This document shows, piece after piece, positions 22,265-33,812 of a stretch of 64,000 nt of DNA. Every line of letters begins with the position of its first letter. Position 1 is the stretch's first letter. The position numbers and the translations under genes were made by a program. The notes under the pieces are model-generated. The model worked only from the letters and a program-made list of their open reading frames with translations. It ran no database searches and had not been told where the DNA came from. Source of the stretch: Otis tarda (lineage: Eukaryota; Chordata; Aves; Otidiformes; Otididae); contig CM048554.1 in NCBI GenBank assembly GCA_026413225.1, forward strand, positions 10,928,001 to 10,992,000. The letters run 5' to 3'.

Positions 22265-22853
22265 ATGAGGTCAATCAAGAAGGTCTCCTCAGGCTCAGCA
22301 ACGCCGAGTAAAAGCGGAGACGAGCCCGGGAAGTTGCCGGAGCAGAAAGAAGAAGGGGAATCCCAGGTTTTGCAGGGGACCGGCCACTGCAAATGGTTCA
22401 ATGTGAAAACGGGATTCGGGTTCATCTCCATGAGCAACCATGAGGAAAGCCCCTTGGAGTCTCCAGTTGATGCCTTTGTACACCAAAGCAAGCTTTACAT
22501 GAAAGGATTTAGAAGCCTAAAAGGAGGAGAACCAGTGGAATCTACTTTTAAAAAAATCTTCCAGAGGCCTTGAATCAAGACAGGTAACAGGCCCTGGTGG
22601 GAGCCCCTGTTTAGGAAGTGAAAGGCGACCCAAAGGGAAGACAGTACAAAAAAGAAAAACAAGGGGAGATAGATGCTACAACTGTGGCGGCCTCGACCAC
22701 CACACTAAAGAATGCAGTCTACCTCCGCAGCCAAAGAAGTGCCATTGCTGTCAGAGCATCACGCACACGGTGGCTAACTGCCCCCATAAAACTGTCTCGC
22801 AGCAGCCCACTAGTTCTCAGGAAAGACACGAAGCCATGGAGAAAACTCCCTAG
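22265..22853 (+). pseudogene. LIN28B: LIN28B-like intron-less ORF, unit 3 (frameshift only)
   Basis: Third copy, same length as unit 2 (589 bp), with the intact cold-shock domain frame (22265-22573), the shared A7 run (22550-22556) causing the frameshift, and both CCHC knuckles in the shifted frame. The stop is at 22851-22853. The first frame alone could encode a 102-residue cold-shock-only protein. Whether it is translated cannot be judged from sequence. The closely matching copies suggest recent amplification, not independent retroposition. Confidence 0.88.
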
Positions 22854-23292
22854 GGATTCTTCTTGTTGCTGTCTGTTTGGGCTTTAAAGAAAACAAAGTG
22901 TCTTACACTTATCTGGTATCCCATTTGGGACTGATTACTCTTTTAGGCATTATTATGATTACTCGGTTGATTTACACTTGTTTTCCCTGCAATTGCCACT
23001 GTGGACAATCACCACCTTCTGCTAACCACTCCGAACCATGAACAAATCTTAACTACCGTGCTCGTTTCTGGTTGCTAAATGTTAGTCTTTTATTTGTTCT
23101 ATGGCTTCGCTGCGTTAATGTTTTTGCCATCTATTACTCTTTCAATTAACTCAATGTGTTGTAACACAACACAAACACTGGTTTGTTATTCAGGTAACAA
23201 CTGGGTGAGGAGCGGGGCCAGGGTCATGGAGTGGATGCACGGATGCAGAGGTGTGAGGACGGGCAGCTGGTGAGGGGCCGCAGCCCTCCAGA

Positions 23293-23652
23293 GGGATAAA
23301 AACACTGTTCAGACAAGCTCTCTCTGCGATCGCCCACTGCTGAAGCACTGAGAGATTTGGACCCCGAGACACCGTGGATCCATGGTGGTGACTATTCTTG
23401 CAACTCGATCCCAAACGCTTGCTTAATTTCCACCTTTTCTTGTCACTCTGTCCTATTGCTACTATTATGCACCTTTTCAGAATAAAACTAAGTCTGGTTG
23501 CACAGAATTTGACCTCGTTTGTGTCTTAATCTCGCTTGAGGTGACCAAAAGCACAGCGAGATTTTCCTTTAGCTGCACCTAGCCTCCCACACTTGCCTCA
23601 GTTAAGCTAAAACACAAGGGGGCCTTCCTCTCATCCAAATCAGACCATAACA
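23293..23652 (+). mobile_element. Retroviral LTR (TATA to end), unit 3
   Basis: Copy of the same LTR. About 280 bp upstream (between the LIN28B-like region and the LTR) is deleted here and replaced by a short filler, 'acaacacaaacac', near 23165-23178, so the U3 side is shorter than in units 1 and 2. Confidence 0.7.
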
Positions 23653-24780
23653 AGGCTACACCTGGCTGTCAGTCAGGAAAAGGAATCAAACACCTGGCTT
23701 TGAAGGGCGAGGCAGCAGCAGCAGGGGCAGAGCATGAACACAGGAGGTACCTCTACACTCGCTCCTGAAATCTGGATGAGGTGTCAGCTAAGCCGGACAC
23801 TCCTTTCTACCAACTCTGGCTTCCGTTCACCTCTTCACCTGCAGAATGTTCTTTCACTGCAGCTTGAGTTTCCTACCTGAAGCTGGAAAGTCACCTTAGA
23901 ACGGGTCCCCGCTCTCCATTGCTGAGAAGCCAGCGTGGTGACCAGTCTGCTCGCGTCTCCGCATCTGACTTCCAAGCTCATCAGAAAATGCTGCAAGAGA
24001 CAAGCAGCAGTGCTACACTCTGCTCTACAACAACAAGAAAGCAGCCAGACTCATTTCTGGGCTGCCAAACACCAGAATGCAGCAAATTCTGCAAACGCGT
24101 ACCCAGCATGGAAAGCCATGCGCAAGCCAGCCCACTGTCAACCAGACCCCGCAAGACTTTCACAAGCAGGAGGCAGGGGGAGGCCTCTGTGAAAGCAAGT
24201 CCCCTCCTCCTCCCCTTGCGAGTAGCAGGGCTGGAAGAGCAACACGCACCCTCACCACAAGGAAAGGCACATTTGTGACACTGCTCTCAACAGATCACTC
24301 CACACAGTCCTGTCAATCACGCTCCCCAAAGCAGGGCAGTGCCAGAATTAACCCTGCTCAGGCAGCTCCTGCTTGGCTCGGGGGTGATGGACACGGCCAC
24401 GGGCATTTCCCAAGCCAGGCCCCTTCTGCCCATGGCCAGCACAGGAAGACCGGAGCTCCCTGAGCACAAAGCCCCTGGCTGGCTTCTGCTCCCCCTGCCC
24501 CGCACCTGCAGCTCAGTGCTTGGGCCAGGCTTCCTTTATTCCACACCAATAATTCTGCCTGACAGACGGAATTTGGGTTTGGAACGCGCCTGCGTTTCTG
24601 ACCCTTCTTACCTGCCCTTTGGGGCAACACCACAGCCAGCTCTGTGAAACAGCTCCCCGCTGCCACCAGGGAGCTGGGGGGCCTGTAATGACGTCTGCTG
24701 AGGTGGAAACAGACTGACAGACTTTCGTCTCCACCAGATTGTTGACGCCTGATGAAAAACTGCCCCCACAGTCATGACTG
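23653..24780. other. No gene recognised, unit 3 spacer
   Basis: Unit 3 copy of the spacer. It leads without a break into the solo LTR and SYBU-like region, as in unit 2. Confidence 0.5.
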
Positions 24781-25199
24781 CACTGGTGTCCCCTGTTATA
24801 TCCCTGCTGCCAGAGTCCCTTGCTGAGGATCACCGTTCAGTGAAGACACACACCAACCAGAGGCAGCTGGAACATCCGGCTAAGAAGGATCAGGGTTTTG
24901 GAAAACATGGTCTCTGAAGAAGGATCACTCGTAGGGTGAAGGGAGTTGTTGTTGTTGTTGTTTAAGGCGAGGAAGAGAAGGCAGAAGAGAGCTTGAAAAA
25001 GCTAGGATCATGGAAACGTCTTCTGTGTTGGAAACATCTGTCTGGTTCATGTAGAGAATATCCCCGCTGAACAAGGGCATAATGTGCTATCTGAGGCCTG
25101 TCTGCACAACCCGGCTTTCTGTTACAGTTCCAGTGACCTTGAGGTCTTATTGAAGGACAAGTAAGTGGTAAACAGCCTTGCTGAAATCAGGAAAGAGGA

Positions 25200-25448
25200 T
25201 GTTGAACAGGATGCGCTCACCGCAAGCAGGGGAGGAGAATAAGACGTAGACGCTCGTGCTTATTTGCATATATCCAATCAGTCACACAGTATCAGCACGT
25301 GCTGCAAACCCTGTATCCAATAGTAATAAGCCTACCCCCGCGTGCAACCCTGAAAATCCTGTAACTGGGTGAGCAAAGCCCTCAATAAACGAAGATCATG
25401 CTTACCTCCATGAGGAGTTCGTGATTATTCCGTTCCGGTGTTCCAACA
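25200..25448 (+). mobile_element. Solo LTR candidate, unit 3
   Basis: Copy of the unit 2 LTR with the same ends and AATAAA at 25384-25389. Confidence 0.5.
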
Positions 25449-25517
25449 GGTTTAGATGAGTTAAAGCTATTCTTGCGTCAGCTTGAGGGGTTCTAATGTT
25501 ATTTTTCTGTCTTTCAG

Positions 25518-25612
25518 AGGGAGACGAACACGCACACCTTGCCCCCTACAGCCAGGATGCCGTGTCCGGGTTCATGCCCGTGCTGTCCTCACAGCTTGCG
25601 TCGCAGAGTTGA
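25518..25612 (+). other. Possible terminal exon of unknown gene, unit 3
   Basis: Same candidate exon as in unit 2. The two copies differ at two residues (Pro/Leu and Met/Ile), no less variable than the surrounding DNA. Confidence 0.25.
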
Positions 25613-28600
25613 GCGTGGAGGGGTGTCACCCTGCAAAGGTTTGGTGTGTTGTCACAGTCGGGGCTGTGAGGTCTGGAAGGCAACCAGCGCTTTGAGGTCT
25701 GGTGGATGGCGGTGGGGTGGAAGCGGCTGTTGGGGGATCCATCATTTGCATAGCCCCGCCCCCTCCTGCATTCTTTGGAATGTTTGGGTCCCCATGGCAG
25801 TTTTGGAATGTTTCCTCCCAGTTGGGCCAACGGACCCGCAGCCAGTAGGTTCTGTTGGAGCTGCTCTGCCTGGCAGAAATCCTTTTGCATCTGTGATTCA
25901 GAGGGGTGAAGCTGGAATCTACAGGTCTCCTTAGACAACCTTCAGCAGCTGACTGGTCCCATTGCTCATAGGAAGTGGAGGGGCTTTACCAGGTGAATCT
26001 GCCGTTCCCCGTCTTCTGGGGGTTACGGGAGCGGTTTTGGAGGGGAGGGAGATGTCAGTTCACGGTCTGGAGCCAAACGGGATAGAGCAGAGATGGGCTG
26101 TAACTTATCTGACCTCACTCGGGTGCCTGTAATGGAGCTGTAATTGTCTCCGCCTGCACAAGTGGACTAAGGTCCGATTTTGTTTTAAAGGAGACGGAAT
26201 GAATGAAAGCAGTGAATCTGCTGCGTGATCTTTCCGACCAAATCGATAAAGCTGTCCTTTAGGAGAAGTTAAACAGGACCTTGAACTCCCTGCTTATACT
26301 GACTAACTCTGTGTTGTGTTGCCTAACAATGGGACCAAGGTTGGCTCGGATATGGGTGTCCACACTAGACACATCCACCTTTGGTCAGATGAGTACCACC
26401 CCAATTTCCTGTGTTCCTCATCAGGGGTGTGATAACTCTGCAGTTAGTCCACACTGAAGCCAAGTACGATCTCTGTCTCTTATTTCTCTTTTGTTTGTTT
26501 GTTTGTTTTTGTTTAACAGAAAGGGAAGTCAGTCTGACGTTCAGCTGCAGAAGGAAGTTGGTGTTTGAAGATCACGCTTGGCTCTTCAAGTAGGAACTGC
26601 GCACTGTGAATTTTGTTAGTCAGCAGGAATGAAGTATTCTTAGGACAAAAGCTAAGTAAATTGCAGGGAAGCAGAAAAGGTGCTTGGAATATAATCAGAA
26701 TCTAAATATTTTGAGCAAAAGATGCTTAAAATGTCAGGTAAAAACTATTATTCTAACACCATTATTTTAGTTTGGATTTTGATCTATTTCAGATTTAAAG
26801 TTTGAATTTACGTTAATTTAGTTGCTTTGATGTGGAAAACGTTCAAATAGCCACGTATTTCTTTGAAACGAGAATAAGCAAAGCAGCAGCTACAAAGAGT
26901 GGTTTTGGCTTTAAAGTGTTTGGTCTTTTTGAACTGAAATCTACAAGTTCCTGTTAAATGACCTAGAAAAACAATCTTGTAATTCAGCATCACAAATGTT
27001 GTGATCCGCTCTCTTGTAAGAAATTGTTGCTGCTGTTGCTTAGGAGAGACGTAGGCAATGAGTGGTTGGGCTGTGGCCTCTCAAGACGTGTGTATCTCCT
27101 CTTGTTCAGAAGGCTCTGAGGCCGCAGCAAGCGCACGGCCGCCACGGCAGCAATGGAGGGTCCAGAAAAGAAGTCAGCAAGCTACACAGGAGGAATGGGC
27201 AAGTAGAAGCCTGAATCCCGTCTGTCCTAACTAATGAACTGCTCAGCTCTGGGCTGCCGGCAGAGGCCAGCTGCAGTTCGGGGTCTCGGGCACAAACCTT
27301 GTGCAGTTAGGTACTTATCTGCTTCCTCACAAATTACGAAAAAGAAAGAGGAGGAGCTCCGTGTTACTGAGTTCAGTAAAGGGGAAAGAAACTTCTCTGG
27401 AGATCTGTCTGTCTCTTTTGGAGCATGGGCTTGAGCACAAAGGAGAAGAGTGCCTGTAGGAGACCAACTGACTAAGGCTAACTTGTGACCCCCTGGAGCA
27501 GGGAACTGGTTTTGCTCAGAAGGCTGCAAACAAGAGCAGGAGGCAAAGCTTGATAAGGGAGCAGGGGGCAAGGAGACCCCCGGAGCCTCTAAATCTGTGT
27601 CCCTGCCAGGGCGGAAGGGTTACGGTGACACTGCAACCGGGTGTGGCTGGGGGATGGACATAAGGTGGCCTTGCCTTAGCCCATTACCGCATTTCTAAAG
27701 AGACCCTGTCTGCTGAGGGAACTTTGCCTCCTTAACTCCTCGTCAACACCGAAATGCATATTCCAAGTGAACCCCCCGAGTATGTAACTGAAGGTTTAGG
27801 AGCTCATACTAAGTTACATAATGCGTAAGCCAGCCTAGATGACGCTAAATGTCACCTAACGCTGCCTGCATCATGCTAAGCATCACCTATGGTAGGAGGG
27901 ACAGGTTACCTTGATAAAAAGCCTTGGCTCCAGCAAAGAATAGGATTTTCTGGATGAGCGCTCCCACAAACCGCAGACCCCCATTGGCTGCACCTATGCT
28001 GGAACCCGGACCGTTGATATCTTTCTCTTCCTCTCTCTCTCTCTGTCTCCCCCCTTCTCTTTCTTCTTACTTATCTTTTTTCTAGTAAGTAAAGGCATAA
28101 AATCCTCGCATGCCTGGTAAACAATAAGCATTTCTGCTACCCAATGATTTGCCAATGAGCCTAACTCTTGAACAAAAGTCTCTGTTTACCCCCGGGCTGG
28201 TATTGTCTGAACCTTCTTCCAGCCAGGGGAATCAGCAAATCTGAGTCACGTCTCCCTCCTCTCACCGTCCTGTGCTGGGACCCAGGAAATGGGGCACGAC
28301 GCAGTGGCAGGCGAGAAGTTGGGATGTGCCAGTGTGCTAAGAGCAGGCTGCTGGGCAGGCTGAGGGGATGCAGGGAGTCTGTACCCAGGGAAGCTGTTCC
28401 ACTTTGTATAATATAGTACCTGCTTTATTGGGAGGTGGAAGCCGAGTTCCCAGCAGGCACACCACAACTCCCCTCTCTCTCTGGCCCGTTCATTGTCCCA
28501 ATACCGCTCCAGCTGTACAGAAAGTTGGACGCGCACCGCTGAAAGGAGATTCAAGCCTCAGGATGCCTGCAGCCTCGAGCTCAGCCTTGCGCTTGCTCCG

Positions 28601-28841
28601 TGAGAGAGCCACGGCTCTGACTGCAAGTAGGAGATGAGTAGGAGATGCGGATGTGGGACTTGTGCAGGGAGCGCCTTAGCTGCCGGGCTGCTGGACAGGG
28701 CGAGACCCGTGCCAGCCAATTCACCTAACTTCTAAAATTCACACAGGACGGACAAAGGAAGGGTGTGGATGATTCCCTGTTCTTTTCAAAACATTCTTGG
28801 AGTTGTAATTTCCATTTTCACTCTTCCCTTTTCCTTTCCAG
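25613..28841. other. SYBU-like 5' flank or intron, unit 3
   Basis: No coding exon recognised. 25935-26515 is unrelated to the corresponding part of unit 2. A (TC)n tract at 28030-28044 is shortened relative to unit 2. Confidence 0.45.
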
Positions 28842-30396
28842 GCAGGGAAGCCGATTTTAGCTCCTCAAGCAGCCCAGGCAGGATTTCAGAGCCTGAAGGC
28901 CGTGTGTCTGCGGCTGGAATCAGAAGGTCTGCTTTCTCTCGCACGTAAGCAAAGCCATTTTTCCTGAATAGAGCTAGAGCTGAGACAGCCTACCATGTAC
29001 GCTCTTGCAGCCAGCACATGCACTCTCAGTACTGGGAGTTCTGAAACCATCTGGGAGGCAGTGTGCTCTCGGATACCTGCCAGAGCATGCGACACACATG
29101 GCAGAGAAGAAATTGCCACCACGCTGCTGCTGTTTCCCTCTCTCTCCCAGGCAGCTCAACAGCCAAGCACGTCAGATGCGCACCTAAAGCTCGATAGGGT
29201 GAATCTGGGTTTCAGGGTGCTCAGCTTCATAACTCAGGTGTGGAGCCGAACTCAGTCCGCACGCTACCTAACCTGGCCGTGTCTGCAGCTGGGTGCCCTT
29301 GCCAGTGGCCCGGCTGGCTGCTCTTGGGCACAGCACCCATTTTGGCTGAGGGGATGGCTGCGTATTTTGCAGTTAAATGTCTCATTTGCTCCAATGGCAC
29401 TGAAAGCAAGAACAGTAAAGAGTCAATTTGGCACTAGAGCCACAAATCAGCCGTTTCCTCCAGTACTTGGATTTGCCAGAGGCCGTCACTTGTGCGGACG
29501 CTGAGGAGCCCCAAATGACTCAAGCTTTCTAATCAGAAAAACAGGGATGTTTCTCCTTTTGCCAGGACTGAAGGACTGTAGGAGTGATGTTAATGTGATG
29601 GTTTGGGTTTTTTTTCTTTTCAGGCGATCAAGGAGATACATCACTTGCGGTGAGGATCCCAGCATTAAGGTACAAAATCCAGAGCGGTATTTGGTTCCTC
29701 GGCAGCAGAAAGAAGTTAGGGGAGTACGGCATTTGAAAAGAAGGCTGAAGGAATCTGGGAGCAAACTTAAAGAAAGGTATATTTCACTTCAGGAATCAGA
29801 GTTAGAAAGACTGACTTGGGAGCATTTTGGGGTGGGAGCCCTGGCTGTTTTTCCTCAGCAGAAGTGTTACAACAGTTGTGTTTTGCTACAGGGAAACAGA
29901 AATAGAAGAGCTGAAAGCTCAGCTGGGACGGATGAAGGAAGACTGGATTGAAGAAGAGTGTAAGCGTGTGGAGACGGAGCTCGCCTGCTTGCAAGCAAGA
30001 AGGGAAATTGAAGAACTCAAGCAGGTTATTGAAAGCATGAAAACCAGCTTGGCTGAGAAAGATGAAGAACTTGAGCAAAACAAGACCCTGGAATCTTTGC
30101 TGCCGATCATGAAGATGGCTCAGGACAGGTTTATGAGACACGAGGAGTGCCTGGAGTACACGCATGACTCGGAGGGGAAGTCCTCTCAGGCAGGACTAAA
30201 GAGGAGATGCTGGAGCAGCAGGCTCGTCGGAGATGTCCTGGCTGTAGCAGCCCCTGTTGTTCCAACTGTCCTGTGGGCTTTCAGTGCTTGGAGAGGAGGA
30301 ACAAATCCCATTTGCAACATGGGGGCCTTGCTTGGTGGCTGCTGCCTGCTGGCCCTGCCCTCTTTACGCCGTGCACCCTTCAGTGTCCAAACCTGA
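28842..30396 (+). CDS. SYBU: Shortened SYBU-like gene with intact C-terminal anchor, unit 3
   Basis: Exons 28842-28944, 29624-29776 and 29892-30396 join in frame (2+33 codons+2, then 1+50 codons+2, then 1 plus the terminal frame, stop 30394-30396) with consensus splice sites. The product has the Ser-rich 'EADFSSSSS' block, 'YLVPRQQKEV', the syntaphilin/syntabulin coiled coil with 'EDWIEEEC' and 'LKQVIESM', then directly a tail with 'DVLAVAAPVVPTVLWAF', the membrane anchor, and 'ALLGGCCLLAL'. Compared with syntabulin, a stretch after the coiled coil and the long central region (some 300 residues) are missing from the last exon. No start codon exon was found, so the 5' end is unknown. It is either a small paralogue or a pseudogene still open by chance. 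The frame is uninterrupted over about 250 codons. Confidence 0.7.
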
Positions 30397-31140
30397 AGTC
30401 CCCTCTGTCCCTGGGCACCGGCTGGCTGAGGCAGAGAGAAAGAGGGATGAGGAAAACAGGGCTGCACTTGAAATAGTAATGTTTTCAAGTCTTAATGTGT
30501 TGGAATCTGACAGTCGTTTGAGCCCTTGGAAATACTGTGTACAAATGTTTTGTGTTTTAACTTACTGGGTTTTGAATGGCTTTGTTGTAAACTGCCTTCA
30601 TAATGCCAAGTTCAGTAAAGCATGTTAGAAACGTTAAACACGTGCGAGTGTTTTATTGTCGCAAAGCTGTACCAATTAGCCCGTCTCAGCGGAGCTATCA
30701 GGCACAGGCAGAGCTGGAGGAGGCACTGTATGAGGGCGTAAGGAGCCACCAGGACCCAGCAAACGCAGTTAGACTGACAAAACCTGATTCCAGCTGCAAG
30801 CATAAGCACCGAGCCAGAGAGAAGGGCTCCCGCCCGCTCTGCCGCACCCACGCTGCATTAACAGGTGCCAGTGCCGTCATCCAGAAGCTTGTAACTTCTC
30901 ATTCTCTACTGCCAGGAGAGCATCAGTCTTCCTGGCCTTTAACAGCCGTCCAGAAGGCCTCGTTTAAGCCAGCCAAGAGTCAGGCAGTCTTGGTGTGCCC
31001 ACTGAGATGCCACTGTGACCATCAAACCAGGAATCGTCCAGGTCCAAAACTTGAGATCTCTGCATCCATCAATGCTACAATTTGCTACAAAGGTACCATC
31101 TTAATTCTTTTCCTGTCTAATATTAGGCTTTACTCTTTGT
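30397..31140. other. 3' flank of SYBU-like gene
   Basis: A variant polyadenylation signal (AGTAAA, about 30615) lies some 220 bp after the SYBU-like stop. A 194-codon open frame (30603-31187) shows no recognisable domain and overlaps an LTR-like segment, so I do not call it a gene. Confidence 0.4.
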
Positions 31141-31146
31141 CACGTC

Positions 31147-31620
31147 TCACGTGGATCCTGCTGGTGCTGGACGGTGTAAGGGACTGAAGGAATCCATGTG
31201 TGCTGGTGTCTCAAACCTTGTTGTGGCCGTGGGGCAGGGTGCAGTTTGCACAGGGGCGGTAGGAGCCCTGCAGCACAGGAGGTGGTGGCCGCATGGGGGA
31301 TGCGCAGCTCCACAGGTCCCTGTTAACCACTTGCCATCCATGGCCAGGGGTCACACAGCGCCCAGCTGAGGAAGGGGCTTCGGACCACCCCTCACATGTA
31401 GCGCTTGCTTGGTGCCTGCGCAGGGGACTCAGAGCTCTCTGGAACCAGACCATACAAGTCTTCAAGGGGCATAACCGGAGATGGGCATTAGGCTATAAAA
31501 GAGCCGGCCTATTAAGAGCCCCGGCTGTCAACCCCTTTACGCTTCCCAAGTTCTGAAAGTTAACTGGTTCCACTGAATGTTAAATAAAATGTTAAATCCA
31601 TCGTTTGGTGGCGTTCCACC
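31147..31620 (+). mobile_element. LTR-like segment
   Basis: A TATA box (TATAAAA, 31494-31500) followed 83 bp later by AATAAA (31583-31588) and a short GT-rich tail is the layout of a retroviral LTR promoter, R and U5. The edges are uncertain and no target-site duplication was found. Confidence 0.35.
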
Positions 31621-31675
31621 TTAATTTAGTCCAAGGGAATCACAAACCTGCTACGGCCCTGGGTCCTAACCGGCT

Positions 31676-32137
31676 GCTCCGGCGCAGCGCCATGCAGGGC
31701 TCCTCTGCTGCACTAGGACGCAGGGCTGCTCAGGCACAACACGACGTGACGCATTGGTCCTCGGGCGCAACACGACGTGACGTGGGGCTTTTTGGGTGCG
31801 ACCAGACGCGATGTGGGGCTCCTTGGGCATAAAAGGACGTGGGGTTCCTCTGGTGAGTGGCAAAGGGGCGCGGGGCTCCCTCAGGGCAGAAGCACGCGGG
31901 GCTCCTCCGGTTGCCAACAAAGGCATGCGGGGCTCCTCCAACGGGCAGCAAAGGCACACGGGCCTCCCTCGGGGCAAATGATCAAGGCCCTCCCTCGGGG
32001 CAAAAGGACGCGGGGCTCCTCCGGCGAGTGGCAAAAGGACACGGGGGTCCTCCGGTGAGCGGCAAAAGGACACGGGGCTCCTCCGGCGAGCGGCAAAAGG
32101 ATCCGGGGCTCCTCCGGCGAGTGGCAAAAGGACACGG
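31676..32137 (+). repeat. 31-bp GC-rich minisatellite
   Basis: Irregular at the left and regular at the right, where about five copies of a 31-bp unit (aaaggacacggggctcctcc plus ggcgagyggca) run from about 32005 to 32137. It directly precedes the LTR of the gag-pol element and is related to the degenerate patches at the start of each array unit and at 16608. Confidence 0.8.
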
Positions 32138-32149
32138 GGCTAGGAAGCC

Positions 32150-32497
32150 TGCTCAATCAAGTTGTCTCTGCAATCTCTCACCTTCGAAGCACCGGGAGAT
32201 TTGGACCTGCAGGACACCGTGGATCCATGGTGGTGTCTATTCTTGCAACTCTATCCTAAATACTCGCTTAATTTCCACCTTTTCTTCTCACTCTGTCCTA
32301 TCGCTACTATTATGCACCTTTTTAGAATAAAACTAAGTCTGGTTGCACAGCCTTTGACCTCGTTTGTGTCTTAATCTCGCTCGAGGTGATCAAACCCACA
32401 GTGAGAGGCTGGTCTAGCTGCCCCTAGCCTCCCAGACCTGCCTGAGGTCGGCTAGAACGCAAGGGGCCCTTCCTCTCATCCAAATCGGATCGTAACA
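32150..32497 (+). mobile_element. 5' LTR of gag-pol retroviral remnant
   Basis: It matches the LTRs in the array units (shared 'CACCGTGGATCCATGGTGG', AATAAA at about 32327, end '...CGTAACA' at 32497). It is followed by a putative primer site and gag-pol sequence, which fixes its role as a 5' LTR. The TATA region differs from the array copies, and the minisatellite may be part of its U3. Confidence 0.7.
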
Positions 32498-32505
32498 TTT
32501 TTAAT

Positions 32506-32523
32506 TGGTGTCACGGACAGGAT
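32506..32523 (+). other. Putative primer-binding site
   Basis: 'TGGTGTCACGGACAGGAT', 8 bp after the LTR end, begins TGG as tRNA primer sites do. It most resembles the histidine-type site but does not match it well. Confidence 0.4.
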
Positions 32524-32804
32524 CCCTCAGAGCGAGAGTGCCGTATTGTTCACCTGTTGTTTGTTTACGTGAGACCTCTCAGGAAAGTCTAGGGGGTGGG
32601 ATACTGTGTGTGAAACTCAGGTGCTGCCTTCCTGAGACGACCACCCCCCACCCTTGGTTCCCACGCCTGTTGTTACTTGTTTAAGTGAGGCCTCTCAGGG
32701 ACGTAGGGGTGCAGTTGAGTTGTGAGTTTTGGGAGTTTAGGAGGAAAGTGTACATGTCACCTCCCTGAGACGACTGCTCTCCCCCCCGCCTCTGTTTGTG
32801 GGAA

Positions 32805-33764
32805 ATGAATAATGAAGCAGTTACCTCTCTGGGGAAAGATGTCTTGTTCGATTTTTTAAAAGATATGGTGTGCGACCGTCTGTGCTCGGGATGGATTGGC
32901 CCCGGGAGAACTGGCAAAATTTGCAGAGTGTAGTGGACAGAGTGAGCGCCGTGCAAAAGGATGCGAGAGTGAAAACTGGTAAGGGAAAGTCAATTGTTTG
33001 TGTTGTTCTTGCTGCCAGTTTGATCGCTGCTGTAGAGGCAAGGGATTCCCAGCGGGCAGCCTCTTGGGCCGGGGGGCTAAATCCCCTGGAACGAGGCGAC
33101 CCCCTTGCAATTACAGGAACTGCTGAGCAGTTAGTGGAGAGTGTGCAGAAGGCGGCTTTGTCTGCAGATGACGTATGAGCAAAACTTGGAGCCCTGAAAG
33201 GAGTCTCCAGTGATGATGCCTGTGGACCCTGAGTGAATGACCCCCCCTTATCAAACTCCCCGATTCTTTAAAACCCACTGGAATACAGGGAAAGGTCCAA
33301 GTTATGCCGGCTACTGAAAGAATGAGGGCAACTTTGGAGGGACTTACCCCTGAAAGGGACCACCAACCCCTGGATGGGAAAGGGTGGAGCTGGGGGGAGG
33401 TGGCACAGGAATTGATAAACTTTGGGCGCAAGGACGGTCCAGTGGTTACATCGACTGGAAGGCCTGACTCTAAGGGTTTAAGACGTAGGGTGGAAGTCAA
33501 ACCGACATTGCAGCAGGAGGGTAATTCCAAACCCTCCCTCGCCAGAACCCCCGGAGGAAGAGACATTCCATGTCGACGCAACGTCCTGCGGCAAAACAGA
33601 ATCCCAAGGGAATTGATGGAGGGGTTACCTACTGACAGGCTAGAGAGATTGGTGAGGCGGTGGCCAGACAGGCCAATTCGCAAGGAACCCGATCTTAAAG
33701 CCTGTGAGGGTGAGCGCCCTAGCGCCCCGCCTCCCATCAGTCTCCGGGAGGCTGACCAGTCCTG
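32805..33764 (+). pseudogene. Degraded gag
   Basis: A likely start at 32805 gives a short N-terminal frame, after which stops and frame changes interrupt. A later 153-codon frame (33304-33765) lies where the end of gag would be. No major homology region or zinc knuckle could be picked out, so the assignment rests on position between the primer site and protease. Confidence 0.4.
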
Positions 33765-33812
33765 AAACCGATTCCTTCGCCTCCAGAGGGTGAGCTGGGG
33801 GGCGAAGGTTGG

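Larger units (their letters stand above)
20642..30620. repeat. Tandem segmental duplication, unit 3 (right end uncertain)
   Basis: It aligns with unit 2 from 20642 to 29930. Beyond that it continues into the full last coding exon of a SYBU-like gene instead of the minisatellite-like junction seen in unit 2. It carries no CpG island or APLF-like exon, so it looks like the edge of the array and perhaps the least rearranged SYBU-like locus. The end given is the end of recognisable SYBU-like sequence plus a short 3' flank. Confidence 0.75.

Noticed and set aside
1-30620. CRISPR array or prokaryotic mobile system
   Set aside because: Repeats are either LTR-related or long minisatellite units without unique spacers. 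The DNA is vertebrate in character.
30603-31187. 194-codon open frame after the SYBU-like gene
   Set aside because: No domain, no splice or start support, and overlap with an LTR-like segment.
31857-32330. 157-codon frame through the minisatellite
   Set aside because: Repeat-derived, with no support on either side. It runs into the LTR.
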